Positions 34,389-43,833 of a stretch of 64,000 nucleotides of DNA are shown here, in pieces. The translations under genes and the position numbers were made by a program. The notes below the pieces were generated by a model. The model was not told the origin of the DNA. It made no database searches and saw nothing but the letters and a program-made list of their open reading frames with translations. This DNA is from Bradyrhizobium barranii subsp. barranii (GTDB lineage: Bacteria > Pseudomonadota > Alphaproteobacteria > Rhizobiales > Xanthobacteraceae), in assembly GCF_017565645.3 (NCBI RefSeq), contig NZ_CP086136.1:4385501-4449500 (forward strand). Direction: 5' to 3'. How positions within the stretch are numbered: the stretch's first letter is position 1; each line of letters starts with the position of its first letter.

Positions 34389-34694
34389 TCAGCGCTGGCA
34401 GGTGATTGCGACATATTCGTCGCAATGGCCATGGGAGCAGTTTGCGCCAGTTTTGGGGACAGAGCCGGTAATTTCGTCGGGATCGACCCGGCGGTAGGCC
34501 GAGGCCTGGGCAAAATCGCGTGACTGGCAATAGGTGCGCGCGACCTGTGCGCCGCATTTCTCACCCTTGGCGAGGCACTGGTCCACACCGTAGCCGTCCG
34601 CCTGGTTGGCGATGATGAAGACGCGGGTCTCGGCGAACGCGCTGGATGCCGCGACGATGGAGGCACAAGAGACGAGCGCGAGCAGGGATCGCAT
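34389..34694 (-). CDS. small exported Cys-rich protein
   Basis: A 101-residue protein with a clear signal peptide (MRSLLALVSCASIVAASSAFA) and a mature part carrying six cysteines (QCLAKGEKC, TYCQSRDF, CSHGHCDEY, ITCQR), suggesting disulfides in the periplasm. No named domain recognised. Rhizobia carry many such short exported Cys-containing proteins. It follows on the same strand upstream of the DUF2865 gene, 130 bp away, and may or may not be co-transcribed. Confidence 0.7.
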   Translation of the reverse strand: MRSLLALVSCASIVAASSAFAETRVFIIANQADGYGVDQCLAKGEKCGAQVARTYCQSRDFAQASAYRRVDPDEITGSVPKTGANCSHGHCDEYVAITCQR

Positions 34695-34816
34695 GGGTGC
34701 ACCGGGGCTTAAGGGAACCGCCGGGTTCCAAGTAAACTCAAAAGGTTAAGGATGATGAACCATCAAGGCGGGACGGCCGCGCTTTGCGGAGATAAAACGG
34801 CGTTTTCGCGGCTCTC

Positions 34817-34846
34817 TTGACGCAAGGGCCCCTCGTGGCCCATATG
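34817..34846 (+). promoter_or_regulatory. candidate sigma-70 promoter upstream of cysS
   Basis: TTGACG (34817-34822) and CATATG (34841-34846) are 18 bp apart, matching housekeeping -35/-10 spacing, about 140 bp before the cysS ATG. The rest of 34695-34983 shows no gene. Confidence 0.35.
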
Positions 34847-34983
34847 TTCCCGCATGAACGGTCTCCTCGCCATTTGTGGCATTTGCCGCGAGATTACGAG
34901 CTAGCGATTCGCTGGCTGGAGCCGTCTTTTCTCAAAAACATTGAGAGCCTCGGACGCCCGGCCAACAGCCGACGGGTATCCAT

Positions 34984-36366
34984 ATGGAATTGCGTCTTTA
35001 CGATACGCTGAGCCGGGACAAGCGCACCTTCGTGCCGCTCGATGCGAACAACGTCCGCATGTATGTCTGCGGACCGACCGTCTACGACTTCGCCCATATC
35101 GGCAATGCGCGACCGGTGATCGTGTTCGACGTGCTGTTTCGGCTGCTGCGCCATCTCTATGGCGAAGCGCATGTCACATATGTTCGCAACATCACCGACG
35201 TCGACGACAAGATCAACGACCGCGCCGCGCGCGATTTTCCGGGGCTCCCGCTCAACGAGGCGATCCGCAAGGTCACCGAGCAGACAGGAAGACAGTTTCA
35301 CGCCGACGTCGACGCACTTGGCGCGCTCCGGCCGAGCGTCGAGCCGCGCGCGACCGAGCATATCGGCGAGATGCGCGAGATCATCGAGAGGCTGATCGCC
35401 GGCGGCTTTGCCTATGCTGCCGAGGACCATGTGCTGTTCTCGCCGCAGGCGATGAACGCGGCCAATTCCGGGTTGCCGCGCTATGGCGCGCTGTCCAATC
35501 GCTCGTTGGACGAGATGATCGCCGGCGCCCGCGTCGACGTCGCGCCCTACAAGAAGGACAACACCGACTTTGTACTGTGGAAGCCGTCCAAGCCGGGCGA
35601 GCCGTCATGGCCGTCGCCGGCCGGCATCGCTGCGCAGGGTCGCCCGGGCTGGCATATCGAATGCTCGGCCATGGCCTGGAAGCATCTCGGCGAATATTTC
35701 GACATCCATGGCGGCGGTATTGACCTCGTGTTTCCGCATCACGAGAACGAGGTCGCGCAAACCTGCTGCGCCTTCCACCAGCAGCGCATGGCGAACTACT
35801 GGATGCACAACGGCTTCCTCCAAGTCGAGAGCGAGAAGATGTCGAAGTCGCTCGGCAACTTCGTCACCATCCACGAATTGCTCGCAGACTGGCCGGGCGA
35901 GGTGCTGCGCTTGAACATGCTGAAGACGCATTATCGTTCGCCGATCGACTGGACGCTGAAGTCGCTGGAGGAGAGCGCCAGGACGCTCGACGACTGGTAT
36001 CGGGTCGCGGCCGACGCCGAGCCCGGCCAGCCGGCCGCGTCCGTGGTCGAGCCGCTGCTCGACGACCTCAACACGCCGCTGGCGATCGCGGCGCTGCACG
36101 GTCTGCGTGGCAGCGACGTGAGCGCGTTGGCGGGCTCGTTGCGCCTGCTCGGCTTCCTCTCCGAAAGCGCTGCGCAGTGGGAAGGGCGCAAGCAGCAGGC
36201 CAGCGGGGTCGATGCCAAGGAAGTCGAGCGCTTGATCTCGGAGCGGACGGCCGCCCGTAGCCGCAAGGATTTCAAAGAGTCCGACCGAATTCGCGATTTG
36301 CTTGCCGCGATGGGCGTTGCGATCAAGGACTCCAAGGACGGGACGACCTGGGAGGTCGCACGATGA
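34984..36366 (+). CDS. cysS: cysteinyl-tRNA synthetase
   Basis: A 460-residue class I synthetase charging tRNA-Cys. The HIGN signature is at 38-41 and KMSKS at 285-289. Zinc ligands map to Cys29, Cys227, His252 and Glu256 by alignment with the E. coli enzyme's pattern ([25 protein letters not shown]). Length is normal. Its stop overlaps the ATG of a 37-residue membrane peptide, starting a compact set that runs into cimA. Confidence 0.97.
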   Translation: MELRLYDTLSRDKRTFVPLDANNVRMYVCGPTVYDFAHIGNARPVIVFDVLFRLLRHLYGEAHVTYVRNITDVDDKINDRAARDFPGLPLNEAIRKVTEQTGRQFHADVDALGALRPSVEPRATEHIGEMREIIERLIAGGFAYAAEDHVLFSPQAMNAANSGLPRYGALSNRSLDEMIAGARVDVAPYKKDNTDFVLWKPSKPGEPSWPSPAGIAAQGRPGWHIECSAMAWKHLGEYFDIHGGGIDLVFPHHENEVAQTCCAFHQQRMANYWMHNGFLQVESEKMSKSLGNFVTIHELLADWPGEVLRLNMLKTHYRSPIDWTLKSLEESARTLDDWYRVAADAEPGQPAASVVEPLLDDLNTPLAIAALHGLRGSDVSALAGSLRLLGFLSESAAQWEGRKQQASGVDAKEVERLISERTAARSRKDFKESDRIRDLLAAMGVAIKDSKDGTTWEVAR

Positions 36367-36476
36367 AGCGGCCCGACACGCCTTTTCCGCGGCACTGGCT
36401 CTATTACATCGCGCTGAAGATACTGCTGCTCGTGGCCGCCGTGGCGCTGGCGCTGAAACTCTATGGGATGTGGTGA
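36363..36476 (+). CDS. 37-residue single-pass membrane peptide
   Basis: ATG 36363 overlaps the cysS stop (ATGA). The peptide has a basic N-terminus ([12 protein letters not shown]) and one hydrophobic helix (~residues 15-33) ending LKLYGMW. The frame has GC-rich third positions and ends 5 bp before the GNAT gene. The overlap and tight spacing on both sides suggest it is translated. No family recognised. Confidence 0.6.
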   Translation: MKRPDTPFPRHWLYYIALKILLLVAAVALALKLYGMW

Positions 36477-36481
36477 AGACG

Positions 36482-36973
36482 ATGGGACAGACTTTGCCAA
36501 AACCCGGCTTGCGGCCGTTCCTGCCTGATGACGTGCCGGTCCTCGCCGCGATCTTCACGGCAAGCATCGAGGAGCTGACCGGCGAAGACTACAACGAGGC
36601 GCAGCAGCAGGCCTGGATGGAAGCGGCGGAAACCGAAGAGTTCGGCAAGCGGCTCGCGGCCGACCTGACGCTGGTCGCGACGCTGGAGGGCTCGCCCGTC
36701 GGCTTCGCCTCGCTGCGCGGGGCCGATCACATCCATATGCTCTATGTGCATCCCGCCGTGACCGGTCAGGGCATCGCGACGATGCTGGTGGACGCGCTGG
36801 AGAAGCTCGCCGGCGGCCGCGGCGCGACCAGCCTGGCGGTCGATGCCAGCGACACCGCGCAAAACTTCTTCGCCAAGCGCGGCTATGTCGCCATGCAGCG
36901 CAACAGCATCACCATCAACGACGAGTGGCTCGCCAACACCACGATGAAGAAGACGCTCGGAGCTGCGCAATGA
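36482..36973 (+). CDS. GNAT family N-acetyltransferase
   Basis: A 163-residue acetyl-CoA-dependent acetyltransferase. Beta-4 is IHMLYVHPAVTGQGIATMLVDAL, whose V-x-P-x(3)-G-Q-G-I-A/G segment is the acetyl-CoA pyrophosphate loop. The C-terminal motif NFFAKRGYVAMQRNSI is typical of the YafP/PA0115-like group. The acceptor is unknown. Start and stop interlock with neighbours: 5 bp after the membrane peptide, and its TGA overlaps the cimA ATG. Confidence 0.85.
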   Translation: MGQTLPKPGLRPFLPDDVPVLAAIFTASIEELTGEDYNEAQQQAWMEAAETEEFGKRLAADLTLVATLEGSPVGFASLRGADHIHMLYVHPAVTGQGIATMLVDALEKLAGGRGATSLAVDASDTAQNFFAKRGYVAMQRNSITINDEWLANTTMKKTLGAAQ

Positions 36974-38568
36974 GCAAGGAGCGTCTCTATCTGTTCGACA
37001 CCACGCTGCGCGACGGGGCGCAGACCAACGGCGTCGATTTCACCCTGACCGACAAGCAGGTGATCGCGGCGATGCTCGACGATCTCGGTATCGACTATGT
37101 CGAGGGCGGCTATCCCGGCGCCAATCCGACCGACACCGAGTTCTTCGGCACCAAGCCCAAACTCAAGCATGCGCGCTTCACCGCCTTCGGCATGACGCGC
37201 CGGGCAGGCCGCTCGGTCTCCAACGATCCCGGTGTGGCCGGGCTCCTCGAAGCGAAGGCCGATGCGATCTGCTTCGTGGCGAAGTCCTCGGCCTATCAGG
37301 TGCGCGTCGCGCTGGAGACGACGAAGGAAGAAAATCTGGCGTCGATCCGCGACAGCGTCGCGGCGGCGAAGGCAGCGGGCCGCGAGGTCATGCTCGACTG
37401 CGAGCACTTCTTCGACGGCTACAAGGAGGATTCAACCTTCGCGCTCGCCTGCGCCAAGGCCGCCTATGAGGCCGGCGCGCGCTGGGTGGTGCTGTGCGAC
37501 ACCAATGGCGGCACCATGCCGAACGAGATCGAGGCCATCGTCACCGAGGTGACGAAGCACATCCCGGGCGACCATGTCGGCATCCACGCCCATAACGACA
37601 CCGAGCAGGCCGTGGCCAATTCGCTGGCCGCGGTGCGCGCCGGGGCGCGGCAGATCCAGGGCACCTTGAACGGCCTTGGCGAGCGCTGCGGCAACGCCAA
37701 TCTGTGCTCGCTGATCCCGACGCTGAAGCTCAAGAAGGAGTTTTCCGACGCCTTCGAGATCGGCGTCACGCCCGAACAGCTCGCAACTCTCGTCAAGGTC
37801 TCGCGCACCCTCGACGACATGCTCAACCGCGTGCCGAACCGGCATGCGGCCTATGTCGGCGAGAGCGCCTTCGTCACCAAGACCGGCATTCATGCTTCCG
37901 CCGTGCTGAAGGACCCGCAGACGTATGAGCATGTGCTGCCGGAATTGGTCGGCAATCATCGCAAGGTGTTGGTGTCAGACCAGGCCGGACGCTCCAACGT
38001 CATCGCGGAGCTGGACCGGGCCGGCATTGCCTACGAGAAGAGCGATCCCAAGCTGACGCGGCTGGTCGAGGAATTGAAAGAGCGTGAGGCTGCCGGCTAC
38101 GCCTATGAATCCGCCAACGCCTCGTTCGATCTGCTGGCGCGCCGGACGCTCGGCAAGGTGCCGCATTATTTCGAGGTCGAGCAGTTCGACGTCAACGTCG
38201 AGCAGCGCTACAATTCGCACGGCGAGCGTGTCACCGTCGCGCTTGCAGTGGTCAAGGTCGACGTCGCCGGCGAGCGCTTGATCTCGGCCGCCGAAGGCAA
38301 CGGCCCCGTCAACGCGCTCGACGTCGCGCTGCGCAAGGATCTCGGCAAGTACCAGAAGTACATCGAGGGCCTGACGCTGATCGACTACCGCGTCCGTATC
38401 CTCAACGGCGGCACCGGCGCGGTCACGCGCGTGCTGATCGAGAGCGAGGACGAGAACGGTGATCGCTGGACCACGGTCGGCGTGTCCCCGAACATCATCG
38501 ACGCCTCGTTCCAGGCACTGATGGACTCGGTGATCTACAAGCTGGTGAAGTCGGGGGCGCCGGCGTAG
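36970..38568 (+). CDS. cimA: citramalate synthase
   Basis: A 532-residue enzyme of the isopropylmalate-synthase family. It condenses pyruvate and acetyl-CoA to (R)-citramalate, a threonine-independent entry to isoleucine. The HMGL-like TIM barrel begins LFDTTLRDGAQTNGVDFT, has the metal motif GIHAHNDTEQAVANSL, and GTLNGLGERCGNANL. A C-terminal LeuA allosteric domain (from ~390: SANASFDLL, VRILNGGTGAVTRVLIES) indicates feedback control, probably by isoleucine. The TGVDF-type opening distinguishes CimA from LeuA. The ATG overlaps the GNAT stop. Confidence 0.93.
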   Translation: MSKERLYLFDTTLRDGAQTNGVDFTLTDKQVIAAMLDDLGIDYVEGGYPGANPTDTEFFGTKPKLKHARFTAFGMTRRAGRSVSNDPGVAGLLEAKADAICFVAKSSAYQVRVALETTKEENLASIRDSVAAAKAAGREVMLDCEHFFDGYKEDSTFALACAKAAYEAGARWVVLCDTNGGTMPNEIEAIVTEVTKHIPGDHVGIHAHNDTEQAVANSLAAVRAGARQIQGTLNGLGERCGNANLCSLIPTLKLKKEFSDAFEIGVTPEQLATLVKVSRTLDDMLNRVPNRHAAYVGESAFVTKTGIHASAVLKDPQTYEHVLPELVGNHRKVLVSDQAGRSNVIAELDRAGIAYEKSDPKLTRLVEELKEREAAGYAYESANASFDLLARRTLGKVPHYFEVEQFDVNVEQRYNSHGERVTVALAVVKVDVAGERLISAAEGNGPVNALDVALRKDLGKYQKYIEGLTLIDYRVRILNGGTGAVTRVLIESEDENGDRWTTVGVSPNIIDASFQALMDSVIYKLVKSGAPA

Positions 38569-38606
38569 GGGACGGCAATGTAAGGGACGGCGCGGCCACA
38601 AACGCC

Positions 38607-38690
38607 GTCATTGCGAGGAGCGAAGCGACGAAGCAATCCAGAATCGTTCCGCGGAGGGGCTCTGGATTGCTTCGCTTCGCTCGCAATGAC
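38607..38690. repeat. palindromic intergenic repeat, type B (84 bp)
   Basis: Arms starting GTCATTGCGAG and ending CTCGCAATGAC fold into a long hairpin, with internal CGAAGC...GCTTCG and CAATCCAGA...TCTGGATTG pairing. A common intergenic repeat type in Bradyrhizobium. It lies in the gap after cimA. Confidence 0.8.
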
Positions 38691-38710
38691 GAGGGGAGGG
38701 AGCACGGCAT

Positions 38711-39088
38711 ATGATCGACCACATCTCCGTCGGCGTCACTGATCTCGATCGCTCCGCAAAATTCTACGAAGCAACGCTTGCCGCGCTCGGCCTCACGCGC
38801 CTCGTCGCGCGGCCGCGGACGATCGGCTTCGGCAAGGCCTATCCCGAGTTCTGGATCAATCTGCGCGAGGGTATGCCGCACGTCCCATCGGAGAGCGGCG
38901 TGCACATCTGCGTGCGGGCGAAGACGACGGCCGAGGTCGATGCGTTTCACGCCGCGGCGCTGTCCGCCGGCGGTGCGTCCGACGGCGCGCCAGGCATCCG
39001 TCCGCATGACCGCGTGCGCTACTACGCGGCCTTCGTGACCGATCCCGATGGCAACCGGATCGAGGCGGTGACGTTTCCGGCGGAGTAA
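38711..39088 (+). CDS. VOC (glyoxalase/bleomycin-resistance fold) protein
   Basis: A 125-residue single VOC module. MIDHISVGVTDLDRSAKFYE gives the first metal His, SESGVHICVRAKT the second, and YYAAFVTDPDGNRIEAVTF the terminal Glu of the beta-alpha-beta3 fold. Members include glyoxalases, dioxygenases and resistance proteins; the substrate cannot be assigned. Starts 20 bp after a palindromic repeat, so probably has its own promoter. Convergent with the LOG-family gene (4-bp gap). Confidence 0.88.
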   Translation: MIDHISVGVTDLDRSAKFYEATLAALGLTRLVARPRTIGFGKAYPEFWINLREGMPHVPSESGVHICVRAKTTAEVDAFHAAALSAGGASDGAPGIRPHDRVRYYAAFVTDPDGNRIEAVTFPAE

Positions 39089-39092
39089 GGCG

Positions 39093-39698
39093 CTAGAGCT
39101 TGCGCGCCACTTCCGGGGCGAGCTGCGTTTCAGATTCGGCGATCTGTGCCGCTGCCGCTTTCAGCTTCGGCAGAATATCCTCGACGCGATCGGCCTTGAG
39201 GATGTCGACCGAAAGGCCGGCGCGGATGAACTCGGTCTGGCGCATGTGCGACAGCAGCGAGAACAGCGGCTCCCAGAAATTGTCGATGTTGGCTAGCAGC
39301 ACCGGCTTGGCGTGACGGCCGAGCTGTTTCCAGGTCAGCTGCTCCACCAGCTCTTCGAGCGTGCCAACGCCGCCCGGCAGCGCCACGAAGGCGTCGGAGC
39401 GCTCGAACATCAGCCGCTTGCGCTCGTGCATGTCGGGGGTGACGATCATCTCCTGCACGCGGGTCAGCGCGTTCTCGCGCTTCCGGAGGAATTCAGGAAT
39501 GATGCCGGTGACGGTGCCGCCGTGATCGAGCACGGAGGTCGCGACCGAGCCCATCAGGCCGAGCGAGCCGCCGCCATAGACCAGGCGGACGTTGTTCTCG
39601 GCGAGAGCCTTGCCGAACGCCTTGGCGCCTTCGGTGAAGCTGGGATTGGTTCCTGGGCCGGAGCCGCAATAGACGCAGACAGTTTTGATCGTGCTCAT
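39093..39698 (-). CDS. LOG family protein (TIGR00730), nucleoside 5'-monophosphate phosphoribohydrolase-like
   Basis: A 201-residue Rossmann-fold protein with GGGSLGLMG at 42-50 and the signature PGGVGTLEE at 108-116. The family includes cytokinin-activating LOG enzymes and bacterial YgdH/AMP-nucleosidase-like proteins. In plant-associated bacteria a LOG homologue may release free cytokinin bases, but most bacterial copies are of unproven specificity. ATG 39698 gives the usual MSTIKTVCVYCGSG start; ATG 39707 would add three residues. Confidence 0.88.
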   Translation of the reverse strand: MSTIKTVCVYCGSGPGTNPSFTEGAKAFGKALAENNVRLVYGGGSLGLMGSVATSVLDHGGTVTGIIPEFLRKRENALTRVQEMIVTPDMHERKRLMFERSDAFVALPGGVGTLEELVEQLTWKQLGRHAKPVLLANIDNFWEPLFSLLSHMRQTEFIRAGLSVDILKADRVEDILPKLKAAAAQIAESETQLAPEVARKL

Positions 39699-39899
39699 TG
39701 GTGCCATGATGCATTGCAGCGCAGGGGCGTCAAGCCCAATCGGTGATTCGGATCACCCGGAAATCTACCGGTAAATGGCGACAAACAATCAAAGATTCGC
39801 CATCTGGCGGGGTGCGCTGGCATCGGGAAGGCTCTATATGACGGGCGAAAACCGCAAATCGTAACGCTGCCCGCACCCGGCGGGCTTTCAGGCTTCTTG

Positions 39900-41858
39900 A
39901 TGGACCAACCTCAATCGTTCGACGGCGCAGACGTTCCCGATCCTCCCGCAGGGGGATCGCTGGAGCGAGCCACGCTGGTGGGCACGCTGGCGCATCTGTG
40001 GCCCTATATCTGGCCAAGCGACCGTTTCGACCTGAAGATGCGGGTGGTCTGGTCGATGGTGCTGCTGCTCGCCGCCAAGCTGATCACGTTGACCGTGCCG
40101 TTCAGCTTCAAATGGGCGACGGATGCGCTGACCGGCGCCAACACCGCGCCGGTGCAGCCCGACAACTGGCACCTCTGGGTGATCGCCTCGCCATTGCTGC
40201 TGACCGCAAGCTATGGCGTGACGCGCATCCTGATGGCGGTGCTGACGCAATGGCGCGACGGCATCTTCGCCCGCGTCGCCATGCATGCGGTGCGCAAGCT
40301 CGCCACCATCACCTTCATCCACATGCACGAGCTGTCGCTGCGCTTTCACCTCGAGCGCAAGACCGGCGGCCTGACGCGCGTGCTCGAGCGCGGCCGCGAG
40401 GGCATCGAGGTCATCGTGCGCATGGTGATCCTGCAGCTGATCCCGACCATCGTCGAGGTCACGCTGCTGCTGGCGGTGCTGCTGTGGCAGTTCGACTGGC
40501 GCTACGTGGTGGCGACGCTGATCACGGTCGCGGTCTACATGTACTACACCTACATCGCGACCGAGTGGCGGATCGGCATCCGCCGCAAGATGAACGATTC
40601 CGACACCGAGGCGAACACCAAGGCGATCGACTCGCTGCTCAACTACGAGACCGTGAAATATTTCAGCGCGGAGACGCGCGAGGCGCAGCGTTACGACAAG
40701 TCGGTCGCGCGCTACGAGGAGTCGAGCGTTCAGGCCTATACCTCGCTCGCGGTGCTCAACACCGGCCAGGCCGTGATCTTCACGCTCGGGCTGACCGCGA
40801 CCATGCTGATGTGCGCGATCGGCGTGCGCAACGGCACCAACACGGTCGGCGATTTCGTGCTGGTCAATGCCATGATGATCCAGCTCTACCAGCCGCTGAA
40901 TTTCATGGGCATGGTCTATCGCGAGATCAAGCAGGCGATCATCGACATAGAGAAGATGTTTGGCGTGATCGGACGCGAGGCCGAGATCAAGGACATGCCC
41001 GATGCGCAGCCGCTGGTCATCTCCGCCGGCATCGTGCGTTTCGACGACGTGCGCTTTGCCTATGAGCCGACGCGGCCGATCCTCAAGGGCATCAGCTTCG
41101 AGGTGCCCGCCGGCAAGACGGTCGCGATCGTCGGCCCGTCCGGTGCGGGCAAGTCGACCATCTCGCGTCTGTTGTTCCGTCTCTACGACGTCTCCGGCGG
41201 CAAGATCCTGATCGACGGCCAGGACATCCGCGAGGTCACGCAGGATTCACTGCGCGCCTCGATCGGAATGGTGCCGCAGGATACGGTGCTGTTCAACGAT
41301 ACCATCCGCTACAACATCCGCTACGGCCGCTGGGATGCTGATGATACCGAGGTCGAAGAGGCGGCGCGGCTGGCGCAGATCGACCATTTCATCCGCATGG
41401 CGCCGATGGGTTACGAGACCCAGGTCGGCGAGCGCGGCCTGAAGCTGTCCGGCGGCGAGAAGCAGCGCGTCGCCATCGCGCGCACCGTGCTCAAGGCGCC
41501 GCCGATCCTGGTGCTGGACGAGGCGACCTCGGCGCTCGACACCCACACCGAGCACGAGATCCAGGGCGCGCTCGACCGCGTGTCGAAGAACCGCACCTCG
41601 CTGGTGATCGCGCACCGGCTGTCCACCATCGTTGGCGCCGACGAGATCATCGTGCTGGACCAGGGCCGGATCGCCGAGCGGGGCACCCACGCCAAGCTGC
41701 TCGTGCAGGGCGGCCTTTACGCCAGCATGTGGAACAGGCAGCGCGAAGCCGAGGCGGCACGGGAGAAACTGGCCAAGATGGCCGACAGCAGCGAGGCGCC
41801 CAACCGGGAGCCGCCGCCGGTCGATGACGCCCTCGCGACATCAGCGGCCGCGGAGTGA
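39900..41858 (+). CDS. Atm1-type ABC exporter (ATP-binding and permease)
   Basis: A 652-residue half transporter. The N-terminal ABC_membrane domain (~six helices, residues ~40-330) includes LSLRFHLERKTGGLTRVLERG, the conserved Atm1/HMT1 motif. The C-terminal nucleotide-binding domain has Walker A GPSGAGKST, Q-loop, signature LSGGEKQR, Walker B ILVLDEATSALD and the H-loop IAHRLSTI. It exports glutathione-conjugated metal or sulfur species, relevant to Fe-S assembly and metal tolerance. The N-terminus has an extra ~20 hydrophilic residues. ATG 39900 overlaps a TTG codon one step upstream. Confidence 0.9.
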   Translation: MDQPQSFDGADVPDPPAGGSLERATLVGTLAHLWPYIWPSDRFDLKMRVVWSMVLLLAAKLITLTVPFSFKWATDALTGANTAPVQPDNWHLWVIASPLLLTASYGVTRILMAVLTQWRDGIFARVAMHAVRKLATITFIHMHELSLRFHLERKTGGLTRVLERGREGIEVIVRMVILQLIPTIVEVTLLLAVLLWQFDWRYVVATLITVAVYMYYTYIATEWRIGIRRKMNDSDTEANTKAIDSLLNYETVKYFSAETREAQRYDKSVARYEESSVQAYTSLAVLNTGQAVIFTLGLTATMLMCAIGVRNGTNTVGDFVLVNAMMIQLYQPLNFMGMVYREIKQAIIDIEKMFGVIGREAEIKDMPDAQPLVISAGIVRFDDVRFAYEPTRPILKGISFEVPAGKTVAIVGPSGAGKSTISRLLFRLYDVSGGKILIDGQDIREVTQDSLRASIGMVPQDTVLFNDTIRYNIRYGRWDADDTEVEEAARLAQIDHFIRMAPMGYETQVGERGLKLSGGEKQRVAIARTVLKAPPILVLDEATSALDTHTEHEIQGALDRVSKNRTSLVIAHRLSTIVGADEIIVLDQGRIAERGTHAKLLVQGGLYASMWNRQREAEAAREKLAKMADSSEAPNREPPPVDDALATSAAAE

Positions 41859-41944
41859 CCTTGTCTCGGGTCCCAACTCTGGCCTAAACAACTCCACCGC
41901 GCGGGGGCGACCCGGCGCCATCAACTCCCAGGCGGCAGATAGCG

Positions 41945-42643
41945 ATGTCCATCCTTGATTCGATCCAGCGTCAGATCCCGCCGATCCACAAGGAGGGCTA
42001 TCCCTTCATTGGCGGCTTTGCGCTGGCAAGCCTGATCCTGTTCTGGCTGTGGTCGCCGCTCGGGTGGATCGGCACGATCCTGACCGTGTGGTGCGCGCTG
42101 TTCTTCCGCGACCCTGTGCGCGTGACGCCGGTACGCGAGGGGCTCGTGGTGTCGCCGGCCGACGGCCGCGTCTCGATGATCACCATGGCGCTGCCGCCGG
42201 CCGAGCTCGGGCTCGGCGACCGGCCGCTGCCGCGCATCTCGGTGTTCATGAGCGTGTTCAACTGCCACGTGAACCGCAGCCCGATCGCGGGCAGGGTGGA
42301 TCGCATCGCCTACCGGCCGGGCCTGTTCATCAACGCCGAGCTCGACAAGGCGAGCGAGGACAATGAGCGCAACTCGCTCGTGATCACGACGCCGACGGCG
42401 CGGATCGGCGTGATCCAGATCGCGGGGCTCGTCGCCAAGCGCATCGTCTGCTTCGTCAGGGAAGGGCAGGCGATCGGGGCGGGCGAGCGGTTTGGCCTGA
42501 TCCGCTTCGGCTCGCGCCTCGACGTCTACCTGCCCCTGGGTACCAAGGCGCTGGTGTCGGAAGGGCAGACGGCGATCGCCGGGGAGACGATTTTGGCCGA
42601 TCTTGCCGGGGACGACCCAAGCCGCGCCTACCGCGCCAATTAA
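41945..42643 (+). CDS. psd: phosphatidylserine decarboxylase proenzyme
   Basis: A 232-residue enzyme making phosphatidylethanolamine from phosphatidylserine at the inner membrane. It is the short PSD-A type. An N-terminal membrane-associated hairpin (~20-55) is followed by VVSPADGRV and [16 protein letters not shown]. The self-cleavage site is Gly189-Ser190 in [11 protein letters not shown]; the serine becomes the pyruvoyl cofactor. It sits 86 bp upstream of pssA, which makes its substrate, so the two consecutive steps are adjacent but in reverse pathway order. Confidence 0.95.
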   Translation: MSILDSIQRQIPPIHKEGYPFIGGFALASLILFWLWSPLGWIGTILTVWCALFFRDPVRVTPVREGLVVSPADGRVSMITMALPPAELGLGDRPLPRISVFMSVFNCHVNRSPIAGRVDRIAYRPGLFINAELDKASEDNERNSLVITTPTARIGVIQIAGLVAKRIVCFVREGQAIGAGERFGLIRFGSRLDVYLPLGTKALVSEGQTAIAGETILADLAGDDPSRAYRAN

Positions 42644-42729
42644 CCAATAGTCGGTCCAAAGGGGCCTTCCGCCGCAATGGCGGAGGGGAACAGGGCTTGC
42701 TATATCTCGCATTGAGATAAGGACGAGCC

Positions 42730-43611
42730 ATGACGCCCTACGACTTCAAGGATCCCGACGTCCGCCGCCGGCGGTTCCGCCCGATTCCGGTGCGGATGCT
42801 TGTGCCCAACGTCATCACGCTGCTGGCGATCTGCGCCGGCCTGACCTCGATCCGCCTGTCGATCGAGGGGCGGATGACACTCGCGGTCTACGCCATCGTG
42901 TTCGCGGCCGCGCTCGACGGCATCGATGGTCGCGTCGCGCGCATGATCAAGGGCCAGTCCAAGTTCGGCGCCGAGCTCGACAGCCTCGCCGACTTCGTCA
43001 ATTTCGGCGTCGCGCCCGGCCTGATGCTGTACTTCTGGCAGTTGCACGAGCTCGGCAATGCCGGCTGGATCGCCGCCATGGTGTTCGCGATCTCCGGGGG
43101 CTTAAGGCTCGCGCGCTTCAACGCCACCATGGACGATCCGAACAAACCGGCCTTCGCCGCCAACTTTTTCACCGGTGTGCCAGCGCCGGCCGGCGCGATC
43201 ACCGTGCTGCTGCCGATCTACGTCGCGTTTCTCGATCTCGGCCGGCTGCCCGCGGCGGTGACGGCGGCCTATACGCTCTTGATCGCCTTCCTGATGGTGT
43301 CGCGCCTGCCGGTATTCTCCGGCAAGACCAAGCGCATGCGCGTGCCGCCCGAGCTGGTGCTGCCGGCGTTCGTCGCGGTGATCGTGTTCATCGCTATCCT
43401 GATCGCCTATCCCTGGCACGTGCTGTCGATCGGCACGGTGCTGTATCTGCTCGGTTTGCCGCTCGGCTACAAATCCTACCGCGACCAGGCGCGCGCGATG
43501 GCGGCCACCGCGCCGTCCGGAGGCGAGGTCCCGTCGCCGCCTTCGGCGCCGACGCTGGCCAATTTGTCGGAGCCGCCGCTCGACGATGACCGGCCCGGAC
43601 GGCTGCACTAA
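42730..43611 (+). CDS. pssA: CDP-diacylglycerol-serine O-phosphatidyltransferase
   Basis: A 293-residue membrane enzyme making phosphatidylserine from CDP-diacylglycerol and serine. The CDP-alcohol phosphotransferase motif DGIDGRVARMIKGQSKFGAE starts at 63 and continues LDSLADFVNFGVAPG, with all Asp residues present. About eight hydrophobic segments follow, and a Pro/Ser-rich tail (SGGEVPSPPSAPTLANL). Operon with psd. The TAA stop is the start of the hairpin repeat at 43609. Confidence 0.95.
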   Translation: MTPYDFKDPDVRRRRFRPIPVRMLVPNVITLLAICAGLTSIRLSIEGRMTLAVYAIVFAAALDGIDGRVARMIKGQSKFGAELDSLADFVNFGVAPGLMLYFWQLHELGNAGWIAAMVFAISGGLRLARFNATMDDPNKPAFAANFFTGVPAPAGAITVLLPIYVAFLDLGRLPAAVTAAYTLLIAFLMVSRLPVFSGKTKRMRVPPELVLPAFVAVIVFIAILIAYPWHVLSIGTVLYLLGLPLGYKSYRDQARAMAATAPSGGEVPSPPSAPTLANLSEPPLDDDRPGRLH

Positions 43612-43707
43612 AGCGCGATGAGATTTGGCTGAATCGTCATCGCGCTTTAGGTCGTTGTTTGAGCATGATCTTTTCGGAAAACCGCTGCGCACTTTTCCGG
43701 ATCATGC
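43609..43707. repeat. double-hairpin intergenic repeat, type C
   Basis: First hairpin: TAAAGCGCGATG (43609-43620) with CATCGCGCTTTA (43638-43649), a perfect 12-bp stem that includes the pssA stop codon. Second: GCATGATC (43663) paired with GATCATGC (to 43707) around TTTTCGGAAAA/TTTTCCG. This double unit is common between genes in Bradyrhizobium and relatives and may end the psd-pssA transcript. Confidence 0.8.
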
Positions 43708-43833
43708 ACTGAGCGGTTTTCGCGGATATCTGCCATGAAGGCGGCCGAGTTGGGTTGAAGCCCGATCTCGGCTATATCGCCCTGTGCCGGCGGCACCGCG
43801 CCAACAGCGGCCGCCAATCTGGGAGAGAACGCC

